Shown here: positions 1 through 6,556 of the stretch, piece after piece
How the letters are laid out: each line of letters opens with the position of its first letter
How positions within the stretch are numbered: the stretch's first letter is position 1
NCBI GenBank assembly: GCA_002405485.1
Contig: DHLW01000143.1
Span: 5,091 to 23,994 of the forward strand
Reading direction: 5' to 3'
From: Phycisphaerales bacterium UBA4658
GTDB lineage: Bacteria > Planctomycetota > Phycisphaerae > Phycisphaerales > UBA1924
Length of the DNA: 18,904 nucleotides
The notes under the pieces: generated by a model
Databases searched by the model: none
The model's input: the letters and a program-made list of their open reading frames with translations, nothing else
Told to the model about the DNA's origin: nothing
Position numbers and translations under genes: made by a program

Positions 1-2
1 TC

Positions 3-317
3 TCCCCCTCGGGCCCGATGTGGGGTCCGGAGATGACCCGCCCGTCCGGCCGGCCGCTGGAGATCGAGCTCGCAGCCCTCGCCGATGCGGGCCTCAGCGA
101 GCGGGAGATCATGGACGCCCCGCGCCGCGTGCGCGAGCTGCTGACCGGCAAGCGCAGGCCTCTGCGCGTTCCGCTCACCATGCCCGATGTGGAGTCAGGG
201 GCCGATGAACACGGGGAGTACATCAAGTGCGTCTTCGAACTGCCGCGCGGCGCCTTCGCGACCAGCGCGATGCAGGAGATCATGAAGTCCGACGTCGCCG
301 AGGAGGACGAGTGCTGA
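3..317 (+). CDS. truD: tRNA pseudouridine synthase D, C-terminal fragment (5' end outside window)
   Basis: The reading frame is open from the left window edge (first full codon at position 3), so only the last ~104 residues are present. The fragment begins SPSGPMWGPEM, matching the G-P-(L/M)-W/F-G segment of TruD. It ends with LRVPLTMPDVE and FELPRGAFATSAMQEIMK, the family's C-terminal strand and the F-x-L-P-(K/R)-G-x-(Y/F)-A-T motif. TruD converts uridine 13 of the D arm of some tRNAs to pseudouridine. The catalytic Asp lies in the missing N-terminal part. The stop codon overlaps the GTG start of the next gene, suggesting translational coupling. The assignment rests on the C-terminal motifs only. 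Confidence 0.8.
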   Translation, partial: SPSGPMWGPEMTRPSGRPLEIELAALADAGLSEREIMDAPRRVRELLTGKRRPLRVPLTMPDVESGADEHGEYIKCVFELPRGAFATSAMQEIMKSDVAEEDEC

Positions 318-865
318 GCCGCGCGACCACCGACGCGGATCCTGCGTTCGCGTTCCGGGCTCGGCGGACACTGCTCCTCTCGGTTCATCCGGACCATGCC
401 GAGTCGATCATCCTTGGTCGGAAGCGGTTCGAGCTCCGGCGCGTTCGGCCAACGATCGGACCCCTTGACACCCTCTGGGTCTACAGCACCATGCCCCAGG
501 CGGCCCTCCTGGGCGGAGGCCTGGTCGCCAGAGTGCATCACGAGCGGATCGGCGTGCTGTGGCGGCGTGTCCGTCTCTCCTGCGGCGTCTCCAGAACCGC
601 GTTCCGGCAGTACTTCGCCGGGCTCGAGAGCGGCTATGCCATCGAGATCGACGCGCCGGTGGCGCTTCGTCAGCCGATCGCGCTCACGGAGCTGCGACGA
701 CGGGTGCCCGGATTCACCCCGCCACGGTCGTACTGGTATCTGGATCGCGCTCGCAGCCGCGACGCTCACCTTCTCCGGCTCCTCGAACCCGTCGCGCGTA
801 CCCTCGCTCGCGATGAGCCCCCCCACCATCGTCATCCCAGCGCCGGTTCAACTCGTCGTGTTTGA
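311..865 (+). CDS. ASCH/PUA-like domain protein
   Basis: 184 residues from a GTG start that overlaps the truD stop by 7 nt; no ATG gives a better fit. The N-terminal half reads LLLSVHPDHAESIILGRKRFELRR, then a DTLWVYSTMP strand and ALLGGGLVARV. This is the layout of ASCH-type PUA-like domains: S-I-x-P-x-x-A-x-x-I-x-x-G-x-K-x-x-E-x-R, a strand ending in an S/T-x-P turn, then a G-rich strand. The second half has the companion pattern F-x-x-Y-F-x-G...A-Y/I-E-I...P-I-x-L...P-x-S-Y-x-Y-L. ASCH folds are predicted to bind RNA or modified bases; the target here is unknown. Overlap with truD, an RNA-modifying enzyme, fits an RNA role but does not prove it. The last ~20 residues (Pro/His/Arg-rich) overlap the next gene and may not be conserved. 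Confidence 0.7.
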   Translation: MLSRATTDADPAFAFRARRTLLLSVHPDHAESIILGRKRFELRRVRPTIGPLDTLWVYSTMPQAALLGGGLVARVHHERIGVLWRRVRLSCGVSRTAFRQYFAGLESGYAIEIDAPVALRQPIALTELRRRVPGFTPPRSYWYLDRARSRDAHLLRLLEPVARTLARDEPPHHRHPSAGSTRRV

Positions 866-1496
866 CCTGGGCGGCGTGGTCGTGCGAATCTGCCGATCGA
901 TCAAGGAAGCCGGCAACCGAGTCGGGATCGACGTCGCCGACGAGGACGTCACCCCCGAACACCGAGCCCAGCGGCGGGCGATCCACCGAGAGTACGAGCT
1001 CGGGCGGCTGACCTGCGATGAGTTCTTCGAGGCCATCAGCCGAACCACGCTGGGCAGATACTCGCCCGAGCAGTTCCGGGCCATGCACGAGCACTGGATC
1101 ATCGGCGAGTACGCCGGGGTCGCGGAACTGATCGACGATCTGCACGCCGCCGGATTGCACACCGGAATTCTCAGCAACACCAACGCCAGCCACTGGGCGA
1201 TCATGCACAATCAGCGAGCGGGCCATCCGGTGCGGTTCGTCGCCCCGCGGATGCCCCGGCACCCGCACGCATCGCACCTGCTTGGGCTCGCCAAGCCCGA
1301 CGGCCACATCTATCGCGCCCTGGCCGACCGAACCGGATTCCCGCCGGCGAGCATCGTGTTCTTCGACGATCTGGCGGAGAACGTGGCCTCGGCGAAAGCC
1401 GAAGGCTGGCACGCGCACCAGATCGATCACACGGGTGAGCCCGCCGAGCAGATGCGGCGGGTGCTCAACGAAGAGTTCGGCATCGCCATGAGCTGA
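813..1496 (+). CDS. HAD-superfamily phosphatase (HAD-IA, YihX-like)
   Basis: 227 residues from the ATG at 813. This start puts motif I near the N terminus (VVFDLGGVVV, nucleophile Asp18), as usual for the family. Motif II is GILSNTNASH (Ser121), motif III LAKPDGHIY (Lys161) and motif IV FFDDLAEN (Asp185/Asp186). The second Asp of the classical DxD motif is replaced by Gly (D-L-G), a common variant in the YihX/epoxide-hydrolase-like branch of HAD-IA. An alpha-helical cap of about 90 residues lies between motifs I and II. The substrate cannot be read from sequence; sugar phosphates are typical for this branch. The gene overlaps the ASCH gene by 53 nt in another frame and has no clear Shine-Dalgarno, so a slightly different start is possible. 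Confidence 0.85.
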   Translation: MSPPTIVIPAPVQLVVFDLGGVVVRICRSIKEAGNRVGIDVADEDVTPEHRAQRRAIHREYELGRLTCDEFFEAISRTTLGRYSPEQFRAMHEHWIIGEYAGVAELIDDLHAAGLHTGILSNTNASHWAIMHNQRAGHPVRFVAPRMPRHPHASHLLGLAKPDGHIYRALADRTGFPPASIVFFDDLAENVASAKAEGWHAHQIDHTGEPAEQMRRVLNEEFGIAMS

Positions 1497-1691
1497 GCCC
1501 GCTGTCCGCCGACACGACACGCCGTGGCCCGATCCAGCCACCGCCCGCCAGCCGGCCCCCCATCGCGCAAGCCGGAGCGACCGCCGCGGGGCCGACCCGG
1601 CACCCTGATGCCCGAGGAGCCCGATGCCCCCGGAGCGCGATGCCGTGCGGAGCCTGGTGTTTCAGGAGCTTGATGTATCGATGCCGAACTC

Positions 1692-2306
1692 TCAGTACTT
1701 CCGCAGAACGGATCGCACGATGCCCTGGATCTTGCAGTCCTTGACGAAGATGGGCTGGAAGTCCGGATTGGCGGGCTGGAGGCGGATGCGGTCGGCCTCG
1801 CGATAGAAGGTCTTGAGGGTGGTCTCGCCGTTGGGGAGCAGGGCGACGACGCGGTCGCCGTTGCCAGCGGTGTCGGTGCGCTCGACGAGGATGTAGTCGC
1901 CGTCGAGGATGCCCTCGTCCTTCATGCTCTCGCCCTGAACGCGGAGCGCGAACATCGCGCCATGCCGACCGGGCCTCGGGCCGACGACGTCCAGAAGGTC
2001 GAGCTCATCGTGGTCCTGGACCTTCTCGATGGGATAGCCGGCGGCGATCTTCCCGACCAGCGGGAAGCGGAGGGGGCGCCCCTCGTCGGGGACGACCACC
2101 CCGTCAGCGATCGACAAAGAGCGCGCCTTGTTGGGATCGCGGGTGAGCGCGCCCTTCTTGATAAGCGCCTCGACGTGCTCGAACACGGTGACCTTGCTGA
2201 CGCCGATCTGATCGGCGAGCTCCTGCATCGTCGGCGAATAGCCATGGCGAACGCGGCAGTCGCGGATCAGCTGCAGGATCTTCAGTTGCTTGGGGGTGAG
2301 GTTCAT
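1692..2306 (-). CDS. lexA: LexA repressor, SOS regulator
   Basis: 204 residues. Residues 1-65 form the winged helix-turn-helix (MNLTPKQLKILQLIRD; SPTMQELADQIGVSKVTVFEHVEALIKKG). The C-terminal S24 peptidase domain has the Ala89-Gly90 self-cleavage site (KIAAGYPIE), catalytic Ser127 (QGESMKDEGILDGD) and catalytic Lys165 (ETTLKTFYRE). When RecA filaments form, LexA cuts itself and releases SOS genes. The recognition helix VSKVTVFEHV differs from the E. coli one, so the operator is probably different. The start at 2306 is chosen over the ATG at 2315 because GAGG lies 9 nt before it and directly abuts the upstream ATG. No proteobacterial or Gram-positive LexA box was recognised upstream by eye. 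Confidence 0.96.
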   Translation of the reverse strand: MNLTPKQLKILQLIRDCRVRHGYSPTMQELADQIGVSKVTVFEHVEALIKKGALTRDPNKARSLSIADGVVVPDEGRPLRFPLVGKIAAGYPIEKVQDHDELDLLDVVGPRPGRHGAMFALRVQGESMKDEGILDGDYILVERTDTAGNGDRVVALLPNGETTLKTFYREADRIRLQPANPDFQPIFVKDCKIQGIVRSVLRKY

Positions 2307-3018
2307 GGGGAGCATCCTCGAGCCGGACGAACGGGGTAAACGCGGGGGCCCGCCCGGGCGTCTCACGATGAGCCGCGGGCAGAGTCGACGGGGACGAACG
2401 ACGCGCAGGGACAGAGAGCGGCGAATCGGTTCGCGGGGATGCATCCCCCGCGAGCGATCGTGGCGCGAACGCCTGCGGCGCGAGCACGCCGCCGCCCGGA
2501 CGAACCACGATCTGGCCTCTTGGCGCCATCGCCGATGCCAGCGTGGTGCAGCACGACAGGGCCTCCGCGAGCACGTCTGACTGCCGGGTCAGAGCGCGAT
2601 CGACGGCCAGCAGCGTGCCGGCTCGGAGCGCCAGCGCCGACATCTGGACCTGGTCCGATGCCGTGCCGGACGCACCAACCCCGTGTTCGTTCCCAGGCGT
2701 CGACGCTGAAGCCGCGAGCGGGGCCCGGCGACGATGGAGGGAGAACCCTCCACTCGACGAATCCGACCCTGCCTGATCCTCGCCGTCGCCGCCCCGTTCC
2801 AGCACATCGACCCGCCGCAGGCGGCCGCCAGCCTCCGAACGAAGCTCAGTCACAAAGTCACCACCGGGCCCGAGCCGGACCAGGGGCGACCCCGCGACCG
2901 CGGTCGCCGGCAACCCGGACCCATTGGGTCCGGCAACGCCGGAGCCCGCAGATGGCGACGGTGTCGCCGTGCCAAGGGCGGAGGTCAGAGAAGCGATTGC
3001 GGCAGAGAGCAGTGCCAT
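2104..3018 (-). CDS. Doubtful hypothetical ORF overlapping lexA
   Basis: An open frame of 304 codons starts MALLSAAIASLTSALG and runs through a Gly/Ser/Pro-rich segment. A more protein-like stretch follows (residues ~125-185, including ALALRAGTLLAVDRAL and QIVVRPGGGVLAPQAF). The last ~200 nt run inside lexA in another frame and read as a typical shadow (Pro/His/Arg-rich). Third codon positions are only moderately GC-rich. Either a real gene occupies the upstream part and its true stop is obscured, or this is an open frame in GC-rich DNA. It lies downstream of the promoter at 3349-3377. No family was recognised. Confidence 0.3.
   Translation of the reverse strand: MALLSAAIASLTSALGTATPSPSAGSGVAGPNGSGLPATAVAGSPLVRLGPGGDFVTELRSEAGGRLRRVDVLERGGDGEDQAGSDSSSGGFSLHRRRAPLAASASTPGNEHGVGASGTASDQVQMSALALRAGTLLAVDRALTRQSDVLAEALSCCTTLASAMAPRGQIVVRPGGGVLAPQAFAPRSLAGDASPRTDSPLSVPARRSSPSTLPAAHRETPGRAPAFTPFVRLEDAPHEPHPQATEDPAADPRLPRSPWLFADDAGARRSDRRQQGHRVRARRGAYQEGRAHPRSQQGALFVDR
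2306..2322 (-). promoter_or_regulatory. Ribosome binding site deciding the lexA start
   Basis: Read on the minus strand, GAGG is followed by ATGCTCCCC and then the start ATG at 2306. The spacing favours 2306. The in-frame ATG at 2315 touches the GAGG and would have no spacer. The surface-operon start at 11142 has a nearly identical arrangement (GAGG, TTGTTCCCC, ATG). Confidence 0.5.
2360..2372 (-). promoter_or_regulatory. Leader element shared by lexA and the riboswitch operon (copy 1)
   Basis: On the minus strand this reads CTCATCGTGAGAC, identical to 11206-11218 upstream of the surface operon. Both copies lie on the coding strand about 54-64 nt before the start codon, and both are followed by a short GC palindrome (here GCCCGGGC). 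CTCA/TGAG is itself an inverted repeat around CGT or CGA. A 13-nt match is not rare by chance in this much GC-rich DNA, so only the shared position gives it weight. Confidence 0.25.
2432..2452. repeat. Perfect inverted repeat upstream of lexA
   Basis: CGCGGGG and CCCCGCG arms enclose a 7-nt centre (ATGCATC). The core GGGGATGCATCCCC is a perfect 14-bp palindrome. It lies about 130 bp before the lexA start. It could be an operator, an RNA hairpin, or a chance feature inside the doubtful ORF that spans it. No T tract follows on either strand. Confidence 0.4.
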
Positions 3019-3050
3019 GGCGGAAACTCCCGCGATGCCGGAGGTGCCGA

Positions 3051-3230
3051 TCAGCCCGAGTCAGCCAGACGTGCTCTGGCCAAGAAAAGGACTGAGCATG
3101 CACCCCGAACGCCATCCATGTTCGTGCCGTTGAGCGCGAGGCTCGCCTTGTCATCCGCAACCCGCATGAGCACGCCTGTGAAGCGAACCGGCTGATTGCG
3201 TCTGAGCACGAAGCGGTGTAGGGATTCCAC
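3051..3230 (-). CDS. Possible small ORF of 59 residues
   Basis: From a GTG at 3230 the minus strand encodes a 59-residue frame containing FTGVLMRVADDKASLALNG, followed by TNMDGV. The middle reads like alternating beta strands, and third positions there are mostly G or C. No Shine-Dalgarno and no family were recognised. It lies just downstream of the hairpin-rich leader, so it is the first candidate to be translated from the 3349-3377 promoter. It may be spurious. Confidence 0.2.
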   Translation of the reverse strand: MESLHRFVLRRNQPVRFTGVLMRVADDKASLALNGTNMDGVRGACSVLFLARARLADSG

Positions 3231-3245
3231 CCGTTGGGGAACTTG

Positions 3246-3331
3246 ACCTGTCGATCCGCGACAGGTTGGGCTGAACGCCAGCCCACGGGGTTGATCGACC
3301 TCGGGGCGTCGATCGGTACACTTTGCCCCGA
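3246..3331 (-). other. Hairpin-rich leader, candidate structured RNA
   Basis: Just downstream of the promoter at 3349-3377 the minus-strand RNA would form, in order: UCGGGGC/GCCCCGA (3301-3307 with 3325-3331, 17-nt loop), UGGGCUG/CAGCCCA (3267-3285, 5-nt loop) and ACCUGUCG/CGACAGGU (3246-3266, 5-nt loop). All three stems are perfect. A fourth perfect stem, GAUCGAC/GUCGAUC (3293-3299 with 3308-3314), overlaps one arm of the first, so those two exclude each other as in switching leaders. No known riboswitch, 6S, SRP or RNase P signature was recognised. Confidence 0.4.
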
Positions 3332-3348
3332 AGAGGATCGTTTGGGAA

Positions 3349-3377
3349 AAGATAGCCGATCATCGGCCAAGCAACAA
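3349..3377 (-). promoter_or_regulatory. Strong sigma70-type promoter with palindromic spacer
   Basis: Minus strand: TTGTTG (3372-3377), 17 nt, TATCTT (3349-3354). An A-rich stretch upstream (3386-3400) could act as an UP element. The spacer contains the 13-nt palindrome GCCGATGATCGGC (3355-3367), well placed for a repressor. Transcription would start near 3342 and run into the hairpin-rich leader, then towards the doubtful ORF and perhaps lexA, which has no clear promoter of its own. Between 3378 and 3528 only this upstream sequence and the dprA 3' region were seen. Confidence 0.55.
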
Positions 3378-3528
3378 GCGTGTTGGTGAGATTTTTGGTA
3401 TTTTTGTCCGTTCGTATGCCAAACATCCTGGATCTTCGAGCCCGACATTCCCCTTCTTGATCGCCCAGACGCGCACGAACTGCGCTCAGAGTCGCCGCGG
3501 AACACGCTGTCGGCTCATGGCGGTTGTC

Positions 3529-4770
3529 TCAGGCGAGCCGAGATTCGGAGTCGCGGCGCTCGATTGCCGACCCTCTGCGGACGATGCGGCGCTTGAGTTC
3601 CAGAACCGTGATGTCGGTCCGCAGCTTGGCGATATCCATGCCCAGACGCTGGCCGAGGTCGTCGATGGTCCGAGGAGCGTCCAGGGCCTCCACAATCGCG
3701 CGCTGTGCCGGCGTCAATCCAGCATCACGCGGGCCGTCGCCGGGCGGATGAGCACGGGCCGGCGCGCTCTCCCGTGACGGCGCGACCTCGCCTTGGGCTA
3801 CGGAGTCCACCGAGTCGGGCATCGTCGGGGCGTATCGAACCTGGTGCGACCCGGCAAAGAGATGTCGGGCCGGGGTTTCCAACGCGTGCAGGATGTCGTC
3901 GGGATGGGTGACGAGCTGGGCTCCCCCGGACTTGAGCAGCTCAAGGGACCCCTCGGCATGTGCAGAATCGACCCGTGCCGGAAGGGCAAAGGCCTCTCGC
4001 CCGTGTTCCTCGACTGCGGTCCGGACGGTGATCAAGGCCCCGGATTTCTTGCCGGCCTCGACCACCAGAACGCCCAGGGACAGCCCCGAGATGATGCGAT
4101 TGCGTGCCGGGAAGTTCTCAGCGTTCGGCGGGGTGCGCAGGGGAAGCTCGGAGATCACGCATCCGTGGCCAGCGGAGATCCGGTCGAAGAGGTCGCGGTT
4201 CTCCGGGGGGTAGCACTCAGCCAGACCACACCCGAGGACGGCGACGGTCCGGCCCTTGGCTCGCAGCGCGCCGCGATGGGCCGCGGTGTCCACGCCGCGT
4301 GCCCCGCCCGAGACGATGGTGAGTCCGGCCTGCGCCAGGTGGAGGCCGAACCGCTCGGCCTGCTCGATGGCGTAATGCGAGCAGGAGCGCGAGCCGACGA
4401 TCGCGATGGGATATCGATCGGCGGCGGCGTGCTGCAGCTCACCACGGACGTACAGGAGCACTGGGGCGTTCGGGATGGAGGCCAGCAGTGGCGGGAACGC
4501 CGGGGAGCCCAGGCCCAGAAGGTCCACACCGAGGGTGTGGGCAAGAGCGAGCTCGTCGTCCGCGAGCCGTTCGGAGAGTGCCATGCTCTGGGCGATCTGC
4601 CGCGCTCGATCGTCGCCGACGCCGCGGATCCGCGTGAGCGCGCCCGGCGTGGCGGAGAGGACCGCCGCCGGCGACCCGAAGGTCTCCAGAGCGCGGCGGA
4701 TGAGCACGGGCCCGAACCCGGAGGTCAGTGTGAGTCGGAGCAGATCGCGCACCGCGGAAACATCGCCCAT
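3529..4770 (-). CDS. dprA: DNA-processing protein A, transformation-linked ssDNA/RecA loader
   Basis: 413 residues. An N-terminal helix-hairpin-helix-like region (residues ~15-60, LTRIRGVGDDRARQIA) is followed by the Rossmann-like core, with IAIVGSRSCSHY (~122-133), SGGARGVDTAAH (154-165), GCGL..CYPPEN and FPARNRIISGLS (220-231). A C-terminal DprA winged helix covers residues ~352-400. DprA binds incoming single-stranded DNA and loads RecA during natural transformation. The ATG at 4770 is preferred to an upstream TTG at 4797 because a promoter -10 box ends 6 nt before it. A low-complexity linker (~300-350) separates core and winged helix. The neighbouring lexA and DinB-fold genes are on the same strand but not in one obvious operon. 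Confidence 0.95.
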   Translation of the reverse strand: MGDVSAVRDLLRLTLTSGFGPVLIRRALETFGSPAAVLSATPGALTRIRGVGDDRARQIAQSMALSERLADDELALAHTLGVDLLGLGSPAFPPLLASIPNAPVLLYVRGELQHAAADRYPIAIVGSRSCSHYAIEQAERFGLHLAQAGLTIVSGGARGVDTAAHRGALRAKGRTVAVLGCGLAECYPPENRDLFDRISAGHGCVISELPLRTPPNAENFPARNRIISGLSLGVLVVEAGKKSGALITVRTAVEEHGREAFALPARVDSAHAEGSLELLKSGGAQLVTHPDDILHALETPARHLFAGSHQVRYAPTMPDSVDSVAQGEVAPSRESAPARAHPPGDGPRDAGLTPAQRAIVEALDAPRTIDDLGQRLGMDIAKLRTDITVLELKRRIVRRGSAIERRDSESRLA

Positions 4771-4776
4771 GCATCG

Positions 4777-4805
4777 AGAGTACCGAACGGTATCCAAAAA
4801 TGCAA
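4777..4805 (-). promoter_or_regulatory. Leaderless promoter of dprA
   Basis: Minus strand: TTGCAT (4800-4805), exactly 17 nt, TACTCT (4777-4782), then 6 nt to the ATG at 4770. Transcription would begin at or next to the A of ATG, giving a leaderless mRNA. This also explains the lack of a Shine-Dalgarno. Two G residues precede the -10 box, as in several other promoters of this window. Confidence 0.6.
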
Positions 4806-4892
4806 GGACAAAAGCGTCCCGAGTACCGGGACGCAGGCAGAGCCGCGACGGAGCGGGCGATGCAGCGGTGAGAGGGATCGGGGTGACGGAGC

Positions 4893-5390
4893 TCAGCCGG
4901 GGATGCGGATGCGAATCATGTAGTCGAGCTCAGGCCACTGTGCGCCGAGGCGTCGGAGGGCGTTGCAGGCCTGGGCCTGGTGATGCTTGGAGTGCATGAC
5001 GCCCTGCATGAGCATCTCGCCCAGCGGGGCCTTGAAGGGGTTGCCCTTGCTGTCGCGATAGGGTTGCATTCGCGCAAGATCAGCGTCAAAGACCCGGGCG
5101 AGATAGGCGTCGCGTTCGCGAGCGTTTGCCGCAAAGGCGACCTGCAGGGCGGCGACCGGAGTCGGGTCGCTCTCGCTGGGCCACTTTGTCTCGTGTTCGC
5201 CTCGCCATCGGCGGAGCCAGACATACTCGCCATTGAAGGTGTGGATGAGAATCCTGCGGAGCGTCCCGGGGCCGATGTCCAGGGGTCGATCAAGCTGCTC
5301 ATCAGAGAGCGGGAGCGCGGCCTCGAGCAGTCGGGAGTTGCTCCAGTCGGTGTATTCGAGAAGGGTTCGGATGGTGGCAAGATCGATCAT
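4893..5390 (-). CDS. DinB/YfiT-fold metal-dependent protein
   Basis: 165 residues, the normal length for the DinB-like four-helix-bundle family. It starts MIDLATIRTLLEYTDWSNSRLLEA, the usual first helix. The metal ligands are visible as His50 (RILIHTFNGEYVWLRRW) and His133/His137 (GVMHSKHHQAQACNALRRLG), the family's H...HxxxH pattern. Family members include thiol transferases using bacillithiol or mycothiol and many of unknown function. The name comes from B. subtilis DinB, a DNA-damage-inducible protein, and does not show SOS control here. The C terminus is YMIRIRIPG. It lies 122 bp upstream of dprA on the same strand, with the dprA promoter in between, so they are probably separate units. 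Confidence 0.85.
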   Translation of the reverse strand: MIDLATIRTLLEYTDWSNSRLLEAALPLSDEQLDRPLDIGPGTLRRILIHTFNGEYVWLRRWRGEHETKWPSESDPTPVAALQVAFAANARERDAYLARVFDADLARMQPYRDSKGNPFKAPLGEMLMQGVMHSKHHQAQACNALRRLGAQWPELDYMIRIRIPG

Positions 5391-5487
5391 TTCAGGGAGT
5401 CCGATGTGAAACTGGAGTATTTCCGAAGTGAGCGCATGAGGTGCAGGTTATCACCCCGCCGGCGACCGCACGGGTCATGGCATGGGG

Positions 5488-5493
5488 TATGCT
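5488..5493 (+). promoter_or_regulatory. Possible -10 box of the Cys-rich protein gene
   Basis: GGTATGCT carries a TATGCT box like that before the EamA gene (14090-14095). No convincing -35 box lies 16-18 nt upstream, so this is tentative. It would give a leader of about 35 nt before the GTG at 5537. Confidence 0.3.
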
Positions 5494-5536
5494 GTAGCGG
5501 GGTGGTCTCACACAGCTTGAAAGACGGAGCATTCAC

Positions 5537-6556
5537 GTGTCCATGGAACGAGTGTTGTGTTTGTCGGTGGCGTGCTGGGCACTTTCGGCGATGAGCGCAC
5601 TTGGGCAGGTGTGCAGCCCAGGAACCTTCAGCTCGACGGGATCGGCTCCGTGTGTGCCGTGCTCGCCCGGAACATTCAGCAGTGTCGCGGGCGCGACGGC
5701 GTGCCAGCCCTGCCCTCTTGGGACGTTCTCCAGTCTGCCCGGTCAGACTTCGTGCGTGGCGTGCCCTGCTGGGCAGTTCGCCAACGTGATCGGATCGACG
5801 TCGTGCCAGGCCTGCCCGGCGGGAACGTTTGGCGACACGACCGGGGCCATCTCGTGCACGCCGTGCCCCGCGGGGTCGTTCTCATCGACGACGGGCAACA
5901 CGAGCTGCCTGCCGTGCGCTGCGGGGTCGTTCTCCGCAACGACAGGCAACACAAGCTGCCAGCCGTGCGTGCCCGGAACATTCACCAGCCTGATCGGGTC
6001 GGCAGCGTGCCAGCCGTGCCCTGTAGGGACATTCAACAACGTCTCGGGGAGCGTCAGTTGCCAGGCGTGTCCGGTTGGACAGTTCAGCAACGTCGTGGGC
6101 GCACAGGCATGCATGCCCTGCCCCGAGGGCACGTTTGCATCGACAACCGGGAGCGGGACGTGCCAGGACTGTCCACCGGGAAGGACCTCGCTGCCGGGAT
6201 CGCCGGAGTGCGTGCTGTGTCCGCCGGGGTTTGCGTGTGCCGGCGCTGGTCGAGCGCCGGTGATCTGCTCGCCCGGGACATATGCCCCCGCGGGGTCGAG
6301 CGCGTGCATTCCGGCGCCGATCGGGACTTTCGTCGCGGCCGCGGGATCGGCGGCGCCGACGGCGTGTCCGGTGGGAACGTTCTCGCCGGTGGTTGGGGCG
6401 ACGGCGTGCGCGGCATGTCCGCCGAACACCAACTGCACGCCCACGAGTGCGACGCCGAACTGCCCCGCGTGCCCGGCGGACTTCAACAACTCCGGCATGC
6501 TTGAGATCAACGACGTGTTCACCTTCCTGAACGCGTGGTTTGCGGGCTGCCCGTGA
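5537..6556 (+). CDS. Secreted Cys-rich repeat protein with dockerin-like tail
   Basis: 339 residues. A signal peptide (to about residue 23, ...ALSAMSALGQ) precedes about sixteen tandem units of ~17 residues with the pattern P-x-G-T/S-F-x-x-x-x-G-x-x-x-C-x-x-C (residues ~25-310). They resemble the GCC2/GCC3 (ephrin-receptor-like) family. Each unit carries about two Cys, so a rod-like disulfide-bonded ectodomain is likely. The C terminus (residues ~312-339, CPADFNNSGMLEIND then VFTFLNAWFAGCP) is an EF-hand/dockerin-like tail of the GC type found in Phycisphaerae surface proteins. The GTG at 5537 has GGAG 7 nt upstream; the in-frame ATG at 5543 would have a 13-nt spacer. Function unknown; adhesion or a cell-surface structure is plausible. 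Confidence 0.88.
   Translation: MSMERVLCLSVACWALSAMSALGQVCSPGTFSSTGSAPCVPCSPGTFSSVAGATACQPCPLGTFSSLPGQTSCVACPAGQFANVIGSTSCQACPAGTFGDTTGAISCTPCPAGSFSSTTGNTSCLPCAAGSFSATTGNTSCQPCVPGTFTSLIGSAACQPCPVGTFNNVSGSVSCQACPVGQFSNVVGAQACMPCPEGTFASTTGSGTCQDCPPGRTSLPGSPECVLCPPGFACAGAGRAPVICSPGTYAPAGSSACIPAPIGTFVAAAGSAAPTACPVGTFSPVVGATACAACPPNTNCTPTSATPNCPACPADFNNSGMLEINDVFTFLNAWFAGCP
5610..6465 (+). repeat. 51-bp tandem coding repeats
   Basis: About sixteen direct units of roughly 51 bp encode the 17-residue Cys-rich motif. Units 2-11 are the most regular. Units 12-17 drift in length and lose Cys residues, for example the one reading PAPIGTFVAAAGSAAPTAC. Nucleotide identity is moderate, so the array is old or under diversifying drift rather than freshly expanded. 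Confidence 0.8.

Noticed and set aside
714..1541. Minus-strand open frame of 275 codons
   Set aside because: Antisense to the HAD phosphatase, which has all four HAD motifs on the plus strand.
2316..2460. Search for a LexA autoregulatory box upstream of lexA
   Set aside because: Neither CTGT-N8-ACAG nor a GAAC-N4-GTTC type site is present; the palindrome at 2432-2452 has a different sequence.
3230..3342. Leader considered as a c-di-GMP riboswitch, 6S RNA, SRP RNA or RNase P RNA
   Set aside because: None of the conserved sequence boxes of these families could be found; only the hairpins are supported.
3151..3505. Minus-strand frames across the promoter/leader region at 3151-3505
   Set aside because: They read through a good promoter and perfect hairpins, have shadow-like Arg/Ser-rich composition and contain no recognised domain.
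3793..4923. Long plus-strand open frame (376 codons) opposite dprA
   Set aside because: It is antisense to the clear dprA motifs, has low-complexity Gly/Arg/Asp-rich composition and no recognisable domain: a GC-driven shadow.
5610..6465. Tandem array that might be taken for a CRISPR
   Set aside because: The period is about 51 bp, there are no unique spacers between identical repeats, and the units translate in one frame into a Cys-rich protein repeat.
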